Below, piece by piece: positions 5,441 through 9,371 of a DNA stretch of 9,371 nt. This DNA comes from Candidatus Woesearchaeota archaeon. Lineage in GTDB: Archaea > Nanobdellota > Nanobdellia > Woesearchaeales > GW2011-AR4. The stretch lies in the NCBI GenBank assembly GCA_016784195.1, contig JADHVE010000047.1, positions 1-9,371 on the forward strand. Direction: 5' to 3'. Both the position numbers and the translations under genes were made by a program. The notes under the pieces are model-generated. The model saw only the letters and a list, made by a program, of their open reading frames with translations. It was not told the origin of the DNA and searched no databases. Every line of letters starts with the position of its first letter. Position 1 is the stretch's first letter.

Positions 5441-7360
5441 TTTCTTCTTTTTCTTTGTTTTTTTCTCGTCCTCTACTTTGTACTCTGCATCTACTATGGT
5501 GTCGTCCTTGGTTTTTTCTTTTTTGCCTGCTGTAGATGCTCCAGCTCCATTTTTCTGAGTTTGCTGCTTTGCCTGCTCCTCAGCAACTTTCTGGTACATC
5601 TCTGTTGACATCTTCTGCACTATCTGGTTAATCTCATCAGTTTTTTTCTTTATTGCTCCAATGTCTTTTTTCTCAGGCTTAATCAACTCTTCCAGCTCCA
5701 TTACCTTTCCCCTTATCTCTTCTGTTTGTTTTTTGTCAATCTTATCTTTCAGCTCGTCAAGCATCTTCTTGGTTGAAAATACCAGAGTATCAGCTTGATT
5801 GATTGCCTCTACTTCTTCCTTTTTCTTTTTGTCTTCCTCTGCATGGACCTCTGCTTCTTTCTTCATCTTATCTATCTCTTCATCTGAAAGGTTAGAAGAT
5901 CCGGTTACTGTTATCTGCTGTTTCTTGCCTGTTCCAAGGTCTTTTGCACTGACATTTACAATTCCGTTTGCATCAATATCAAAAGTAACCTCTATCTGAG
6001 GAATTCCACGGGGAGCCGGAGGAATTCCGACTAAGTCAAATCTCCCTAAACTTTTATTGTCAGCAGCCATTGGCCTCTCGCCTTGCAAAACATTAATTGT
6101 AACAGCTGGTTGGTTATCTGCTGCTGTAGAAAATATCTGGGATTTTTTGGTAGGTATTGTTGTATTTCTCTGAATCAGTTCAGTTCTAACTCCACCTAGA
6201 GTCTCAATGCCTAAAGTTAATGGTGTTACATCAAGCAGTAATATGTCTTTTATCTCTCCTGCCAGAATACCTGCCTGGATTGCTGCTCCCTGCGCAACAC
6301 ATTCCATAGGATCTACTCCACGCTCAGCCTTTTTTCCAATAAAGTCCTCAACGAACTTCCTTACCACAGGCATCCTTGTAGGACCTCCTACAAGAATCAC
6401 TTTGTCTATGTCTGAGGTTTTTAAATTAGCATCATTCAAAGCCTGTTCCACAGGACCTTTGCATTTCTTGATTATTGGCTCAACAAGATTTTCAATCTTC
6501 GCCCTGTTTAAAGTCATCTGCAGATTAACCGGGGCTCCGTCTTTTTGCGTTAGGAACGGAAGGTTAATGTCTGTTTCCATAGTTGTGCTCAATTCAATCT
6601 TTGCTTTTTCTGCAGCTTCCCTTAAGCGCTGCATAGCAGTGTCATCTTCACTTAAGTCAATGCCTTCTTTTTTCTTAAAGTCCTCAATAATGTAATTCAT
6701 CAGGGTTTCATCCATATCTGTCCCGCCTAATTGTGTATCTCCTTTCGTAGCCTTAACTTCAAAAACATCTTCTCCAAACTCCATTATTGTAACATCCAGA
6801 GTTCCACCGCCAAAATCAAAAACAAGAATCTTATGCTCCTGTTTTGACTTGTCAATGCCATAAGCCATAGAAGCTGCTGTTGGTTCATTTACAAGCCTTA
6901 CAACTTCCAGGCCTGCAATCTTCCCTGCATCTTTTGTTGCCTGTCTCTGATTATCATCAAAATAAGCAGGAACCGTTATAACTGCTTTGTTTATCTTCTC
7001 TCCGACAAACTCTTCTGCATCCTTCTTTATCTTCTGCAGGATATAAGCAGAAATCTGCTGCGGAGTGTATTCCTTACCATGTACCTTATACTTGAAATCA
7101 CTCCCTATCTTTCTTTTTGCCGCTAATATTGTGCCTTCAGGATTAGATATAGACTGCCTCCTTGCAGGCTCTCCTACTAAAAGCTGTCCATCTTTTGTAA
7201 ACGCTACAACAGAAGGAAAAGCCTTTCCGTACAGGGTTGTTCCTTCAGCAGAAGGAATTATTGTTGATTTTCCTGCCTGCAAAACAGCAGCAGCAGAATT
7301 GCTTGTACCTAAATCTATACCTATAATTTTTTCTCTCTTTGTTTTAGTTTTTTCAGTCAT
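5438..7360 (-). CDS. dnaK: Hsp70 chaperone DnaK
   Basis: DnaK binds exposed hydrophobic stretches of unfolded proteins in an ATP-controlled cycle with DnaJ and GrpE. The 640 residues show the phosphate-1 motif DLGTSNS (16-22), AVITVPAYF, VNEPTAASMAYG and the phosphate-2 motif DFGGGTLDVTI. They also show the GGPTRMP adenosine motif, the DVTPLTLGIETLGG linker/substrate domain junction, and a helical lid. After KRKIGSDF the chain goes straight to HGKEYTPQQIS, without the roughly 25-residue insert of proteobacterial DnaK; archaeal and Gram-positive forms share this lack. The C-terminus is DAEYKVEDEKKTKKKKK, a poly-Lys end. A TTG at 7366 would add two residues, but GGTGA (7367-7371) lies 6 nt before the ATG at 7360 and sets that ATG as the start. 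The SD implies a leader, unlike grpE. Confidence 0.98.
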   Translation of the reverse strand: MTEKTKTKREKIIGIDLGTSNSAAAVLQAGKSTIIPSAEGTTLYGKAFPSVVAFTKDGQLLVGEPARRQSISNPEGTILAAKRKIGSDFKYKVHGKEYTPQQISAYILQKIKKDAEEFVGEKINKAVITVPAYFDDNQRQATKDAGKIAGLEVVRLVNEPTAASMAYGIDKSKQEHKILVFDFGGGTLDVTIMEFGEDVFEVKATKGDTQLGGTDMDETLMNYIIEDFKKKEGIDLSEDDTAMQRLREAAEKAKIELSTTMETDINLPFLTQKDGAPVNLQMTLNRAKIENLVEPIIKKCKGPVEQALNDANLKTSDIDKVILVGGPTRMPVVRKFVEDFIGKKAERGVDPMECVAQGAAIQAGILAGEIKDILLLDVTPLTLGIETLGGVRTELIQRNTTIPTKKSQIFSTAADNQPAVTINVLQGERPMAADNKSLGRFDLVGIPPAPRGIPQIEVTFDIDANGIVNVSAKDLGTGKKQQITVTGSSNLSDEEIDKMKKEAEVHAEEDKKKKEEVEAINQADTLVFSTKKMLDELKDKIDKKQTEEIRGKVMELEELIKPEKKDIGAIKKKTDEINQIVQKMSTEMYQKVAEEQAKQQTQKNGAGASTAGKKEKTKDDTIVDAEYKVEDEKKTKKKKK

Positions 7361-7474
7361 TTTCAATCACCTTAATTTCAATTTTAATTATTTTTTCACC
7401 AATTGTTTTATCAATTATTTTGATTACTGGTAAATTTTAATTTGCTTTATTTTTTTAATGTTTTTTTGTCGGAT
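7361..7474 (-). other. dnaK leader / intergenic region with small inverted repeat
   Basis: The 114 bp between the YkgJ-like gene and dnaK hold no ORF. Besides the SD, they contain AATTG-TTTTAT-CAATT (7401-7416), a 5-bp inverted repeat that could be a protein site or a weak hairpin in the dnaK leader. Several AT-rich stretches could serve as a TATA box, but none stands out. No T-tract follows the YkgJ-like gene on the - strand, so read-through into dnaK is possible. Confidence 0.35.
7367..7373 (-). promoter_or_regulatory. Shine-Dalgarno of dnaK, decides the start
   Basis: AAGGTGA on the - strand, continuing into TT, matches the GGUGAU part of the archaeal SD. It lies 6 nt upstream of the ATG at 7360, and it directly touches the alternative TTG at 7366, which therefore cannot be served by it. 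Confidence 0.6.
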
Positions 7475-7993
7475 CTATTTCAAAATCTCAAATTTCAAAA
7501 TTTTATTCAGTTTTTCCTTATCAGGAACTAATTCCTCTAAATGACCCCCTTCTAAAGTTCTGCCTCCTGAAGTGAGGTAAGAGGCAAACTGCCTTATGCT
7601 CTCTGGATCATCTTTGTCGATTATATGGTTAAGCATGAACCAAAGCATCAAATCTTCGCCATAAGGCTTGCAGCTCATCGACAATTTACATTGCATCGAC
7701 TTCACTTTATGTATTTTGCATTTCTGTTTTTCATCAAAAAAAATGCATGGCCCGTATGGCTTTTCTCCTCTTTTTATCTTGGGCCTTAAAAATTTTTTAT
7801 TAAACTCCTCAACTTCTTCAAGGTATTTTTTTTTAAGCTCTTCTTCGCTTATACCTAAAAACTCTGCAATCTTTTTTTCTTCACCTTCAATCAAAATTCC
7901 GCTACCGAAACCGCAACCGGATTCACATGCCTCGCATTTACAGTCATTAGTTAATTTCAAAATTTCTTTTAACTCTGTATTTTTTTTAATCAT
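7475..7993 (-). CDS. YkgJ-like cysteine-cluster protein (putative Zn/Fe-S binding)
   Basis: This 172-residue protein resembles the YkgJ / CxxCxxCC family of putative zinc- or iron-chelating proteins. Eight cysteines form the pattern: C18, C20, C23 and C27 at the N-terminus (DCKCEACESGCG), then C83 in YGPCIFF, C92 (KCKIH), C102 (QCKLS) and C108. The GPCIFFD...KCKIHxVKSxQC block is the most family-like part. Residues 38-75 are a charged helical insert, and the C-terminal 60 residues lack cysteines. Eight thiolates could hold an Fe-S cluster or Zn; which one cannot be told from sequence. The gene lies 38 nt after grpE and 114 nt before the dnaK ATG. Its place inside a chaperone operon suggests a stress or redox link, but that is inference. 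No convincing SD precedes the ATG at 7993. Confidence 0.8.
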   Translation of the reverse strand: MIKKNTELKEILKLTNDCKCEACESGCGFGSGILIEGEEKKIAEFLGISEEELKKKYLEEVEEFNKKFLRPKIKRGEKPYGPCIFFDEKQKCKIHKVKSMQCKLSMSCKPYGEDLMLWFMLNHIIDKDDPESIRQFASYLTSGGRTLEGGHLEELVPDKEKLNKILKFEILK

Positions 7994-8031
7994 TATATTA
8001 TGAATGATTTTATCAGATTGTTTATTATCCT

Positions 8032-8556
8032 CTATTTTTTAATGATTTTTTTGCTGACTTTGACTTTTGAATGTCTCAAAACCCGGTCATTTAGCATATA
8101 GCCTTTTTGCAGTTCTTCTAAAATCATATCTTCCTCTTTGTCTGATTCCTGCTTTATCAGGACTTCATGCTTATAAGGGTCAAATGTTTCCCCTATTGCT
8201 TTGATAGGTCTCAATCCTTCTGATTCAAGCAAAGAGTAAATCTGGGCAAATATCAGTTCAGTGCCTTTGATGAATTTTTCCTTGTCTGAGGTGTGTTTTA
8301 ATGCCAGCTCAAAGCTGTCTAAGCTGGGAAGTAATTTTACAATCAAGTCTGATTTAGCATATTTTACAAATTCCTGTTTTTCTTTATCAATCCTTTTTTT
8401 GTAATTCTCAAATTCTGCCTGCAAATGCTGCAGCGAATCAGTCAATTCATTGATTTCTTCTTTCTCATCAGCTTTTTTTTCTTTCCTTTTTCTGTCTGAT
8501 TCTGTAATCTTCTTCAGTTTCTCAAATTTTTCTTCAATTTTTTTTTCTTTTTCCAT
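8032..8556 (-). CDS. grpE: Nucleotide exchange factor GrpE
   Basis: GrpE is the homodimeric factor that releases ADP from DnaK, and in some species it acts as a thermosensor. The 174 residues begin with a highly charged, Lys/Glu-rich coiled coil (about 1-70) including LQAEFENYKKRIDKEKQEF. The LLPSLDSFELAL helix comes next (about 74-86). The C-terminal beta-domain carries the diagnostic GETFDPYKHEVL (122-133) and GYMLNDRVLRHSKVKVSK (152-169) blocks that contact DnaK. The length is slightly short but normal for archaea. The ATG at 8556 has no SD; a TATA-like TTTTATAC lies 18-25 nt upstream, in the spacer of an inverted repeat. It is the first gene of the chaperone cluster, and no T-tract follows it on the - strand, so the YkgJ-like gene is probably on the same mRNA. 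Confidence 0.95.
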   Translation of the reverse strand: MEKEKKIEEKFEKLKKITESDRKRKEKKADEKEEINELTDSLQHLQAEFENYKKRIDKEKQEFVKYAKSDLIVKLLPSLDSFELALKHTSDKEKFIKGTELIFAQIYSLLESEGLRPIKAIGETFDPYKHEVLIKQESDKEEDMILEELQKGYMLNDRVLRHSKVKVSKKIIKK

Positions 8557-8564
8557 TTTAAAAT

Positions 8565-8590
8565 AAAAAAGGCGTATAAAAGCCTTTTTT
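8565..8590 (-). promoter_or_regulatory. grpE promoter: TATA box enclosed in a 9-bp inverted repeat
   Basis: AAAAAAGGC (8565-8573) and GCCTTTTTT (8582-8590) are perfect 9-bp inverted arms. On the - strand the 8-bp spacer reads TTTTATAC, which looks like the grpE TATA box 18-25 nt upstream of the ATG. A dimer bound to the arms would occlude TBP, so this is a candidate operator of the chaperone operon. Alternatively it could act as a hairpin with a T-tract (terminator-like) in either direction, but no upstream + strand gene needs one. Confidence 0.5.
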
Positions 8591-8604
8591 TCAGAGGCGT
8601 TAAT

Positions 8605-8621
8605 GTTGATTTAAAGTCAAC
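8605..8621. promoter_or_regulatory. 17-bp near-perfect palindrome between grpE and the regulator
   Basis: GTTGATTTAAAGTCAAC is symmetric except for one mismatched pair (positions 6 and 12). It lies about 49-65 nt upstream of the grpE ATG and about 100 nt from the regulator start, beyond the grpE TATA element. It is a candidate binding site for a dimeric winged-helix protein. Confidence 0.42.
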
Positions 8622-8632
8622 GAAGTGTAGGT

Positions 8633-8664
8633 AGAATAAACTAGTATTTAAATATTTCTATTCT
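8633..8664. repeat. Nested inverted repeats in the divergent region
   Basis: AGAATA (8633-8638) and TATTCT (8659-8664) are perfect inverted arms with a 20-bp spacer, and the spacer contains the perfect palindrome TATTTAAATA (8646-8655). In such AT-rich DNA part of this could be chance. The nesting and position, midway between two divergent promoters, make a regulatory role possible. Confidence 0.3.
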
Positions 8665-8687
8665 GTAGCATATAAATAACCACAAAA

Positions 8688-8697
8688 TTTATATATA
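8688..8697 (+). promoter_or_regulatory. TATA box of the winged-helix gene
   Basis: TTTATATATA is centred about 27 nt upstream of the ATG at 8720, with no SD between them. This is the clearest archaeal TATA box in the window and points to a leaderless transcript. Confidence 0.5.
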
Positions 8698-8719
8698 ATA
8701 ACATTTATAGAGTATTGGC

Positions 8720-9130
8720 ATGATAAGGTTTCATCAGAAAATAACCATAATCAATTTAAGGAAACCTACAGCTAATAATATAAATCAGGAGCTGCAATGG
8801 TTAGGAAATTCTCTAGGCTTATTTAATCTAAGGGACAAAGACAAGAGCTGTTTTAGGATATTTATTGAGCTGTTAAAAACCGCAAAAAAGAAACAAGCCT
8901 TGTCCAGTGATGAATTAGCTTACAAGTTAAACTTAAGCAGAGGTACTGTAATACATCATATAAACAAGCTGATAGATGCAGGAATAGTTGTAGAGTATAA
9001 AAACCGATATCTGCTTAGAGTTGATAATCTAAGCTCTTTAATAGAAGAAGTGGAAAAAGACATAAAAAGAACCTGTGAAAATTTAAAGGCAATTGCAAAA
9101 GAGATTGATACAAGGTTAGGGTTAGGATGA
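8720..9130 (+). CDS. Winged helix-turn-helix transcriptional regulator, divergent from grpE
   Basis: This is a 136-residue DNA-binding protein. Residues 44-60 form a leading helix. LSSDELAYKLNLSRGTVIHHINKLIDAGIVVEYKNRYLLR (61-100) is a typical winged helix-turn-helix, with the recognition helix around SRGTVIHHINKLI (73-85) and the wing around EYKNRYLLR. The last 35 residues are charged and likely a dimerising coiled coil. The N-terminal 43 residues (QELQWLGNSLGLFNLRDKDKSCFR) are not a known domain to me. It belongs broadly to the ArsR/MarR-like group; archaeal heat-shock regulators such as Pyrococcus Phr are winged-helix proteins too, but direct orthology cannot be judged here. Facing grpE across 163 bp rich in palindromes, it is a plausible autoregulated controller of the chaperone genes (inference). 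Confidence 0.85.
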   Translation: MIRFHQKITIINLRKPTANNINQELQWLGNSLGLFNLRDKDKSCFRIFIELLKTAKKKQALSSDELAYKLNLSRGTVIHHINKLIDAGIVVEYKNRYLLRVDNLSSLIEEVEKDIKRTCENLKAIAKEIDTRLGLG

Positions 9131-9371
9131 TTAATATCGTTAAGTTAAGATAAACCGCCATTATTCTGTTTCTCTAGTAGTTATTTTAATAATACTCATC
9201 TATTTATCAAAAAATTATATAATTGCCATATACTTATTAATAAAAAAAGCCTAAGAATTTTATTTTGACGCCTCAATTTGGCTTTAGTTTCTCAGCCATA
9301 TAATTCAGCTTGGCTAATTACCGTTTAAAGTTTTTGTACAATTATTCTGGATAATAAATAATTTTTATTAT
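9131..9371. other. AT-rich region without a recognisable gene
   Basis: I see no credible ORF on either strand in these 241 bp, only frames of about a dozen codons without SD. TGGCT (9279-9283), AGCCA (9294-9298) and TGGCT (9311-9315) form a set in which the middle element can pair with either outer one, so two mutually exclusive short hairpins are possible. ACGCCTC (9268-9274) is the reverse complement of GAGGCGT at 8594-8600 near the grpE promoter. No clear terminator follows the regulator gene. It may be the upstream region of a gene beyond the window. Confidence 0.3.

Noticed and set aside
6207..6695. A long + strand frame inside dnaK (162 codons), and similar ones at 4306-4754, 5249-5608 and 7065-7433
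   Set aside because: They lie antisense to clearly conserved dnaK, dnaJ and HD coding sequence. Their products are Ser/Leu/Phe-rich shadows with no motif, SD or promoter.
8565..8590. Factor-independent terminator on the + strand
   Set aside because: The hairpin plus T-run has the form, but no + strand gene ends upstream of it; the only gene there is grpE on the - strand. A promoter/operator role fits better.
8557..8719. CIRCE/HrcA-type operator for the chaperone operon
   Set aside because: I looked for TTAGCACTC and GAGTGCTAA arms and found none. The palindromes present have different sequences.
9131..9371. Two tiny - strand frames (for example MAEKLKPN near 9273-9299) as micro-genes
   Set aside because: No SD, terminator or compositional oddity supports them, unlike the 1082-1123 micro-ORF.
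1..9371. CRISPR array, tRNA/rRNA genes, insertion sequences, prophage or defence system
   Set aside because: There are no regularly spaced direct repeats, cloverleaf-like elements, transposase motifs or known defence domains. The HD protein alone is not evidence of a defence module.

Overview
The window looks like part of an A+T-rich archaeal genome, most likely a small-genome DPANN lineage such as Woesearchaeota or Pacearchaeota. That lineage is an inference from gene content and style, not a proof. The archaeal signs are a diphthine-ammonia ligase (diphthamide occurs only in archaea and eukaryotes), archaeal-type RibL and NadM nucleotidyltransferases, lysine-rich proteins, and TATA-like boxes about 22-30 nt upstream of several start codons that lack a Shine-Dalgarno (SD) sequence, as in leaderless archaeal mRNAs. 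A few genes instead carry a strong SD of the GAGGTGAT type, so both modes of initiation appear to be used.

Left part (1-2591, mostly + strand): the C-terminal half of a type I glutamine synthetase, cut by the window edge; ribL (FAD synthase); dph6 (diphthamide synthesis); and nadE (NAD synthetase), which starts 2 nt after dph6. In the gap between ribL and dph6, on the - strand, there is a 13-codon micro-ORF, MGCCGGGKKKKKK. It has a near-consensus SD, a hairpin plus T-tract downstream, and a palindromic TATA element shared with dph6.

Middle (2592-3742): an unrecognised 152-residue protein on the - strand, a divergent intergenic region with a 20-bp near-perfect palindrome, and nadM (NMN adenylyltransferase) on the + strand. 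NadM and NadE together cover the last two steps of NAD synthesis. The stop codons of nadM and dnaJ abut with no base between them.

Right part (3743-8556, - strand): a complete Hsp70 chaperone set read as grpE, a YkgJ-like eight-cysteine protein, dnaK, an HD-domain phosphohydrolase, dnaJ. The three chaperones form one machine: DnaJ delivers clients and stimulates the DnaK ATPase, and GrpE exchanges nucleotide. The two interleaved genes are not classical members of the set.

Divergent from grpE (8720-9130, + strand) lies a winged-helix DNA-binding protein. The 163-bp region between them contains several inverted repeats, one of which encloses the apparent grpE TATA box in its spacer. This makes the protein a good candidate for a local stress regulator. 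The last 241 bp contain no recognisable gene, only AT-rich sequence and a small inverted-repeat cluster.
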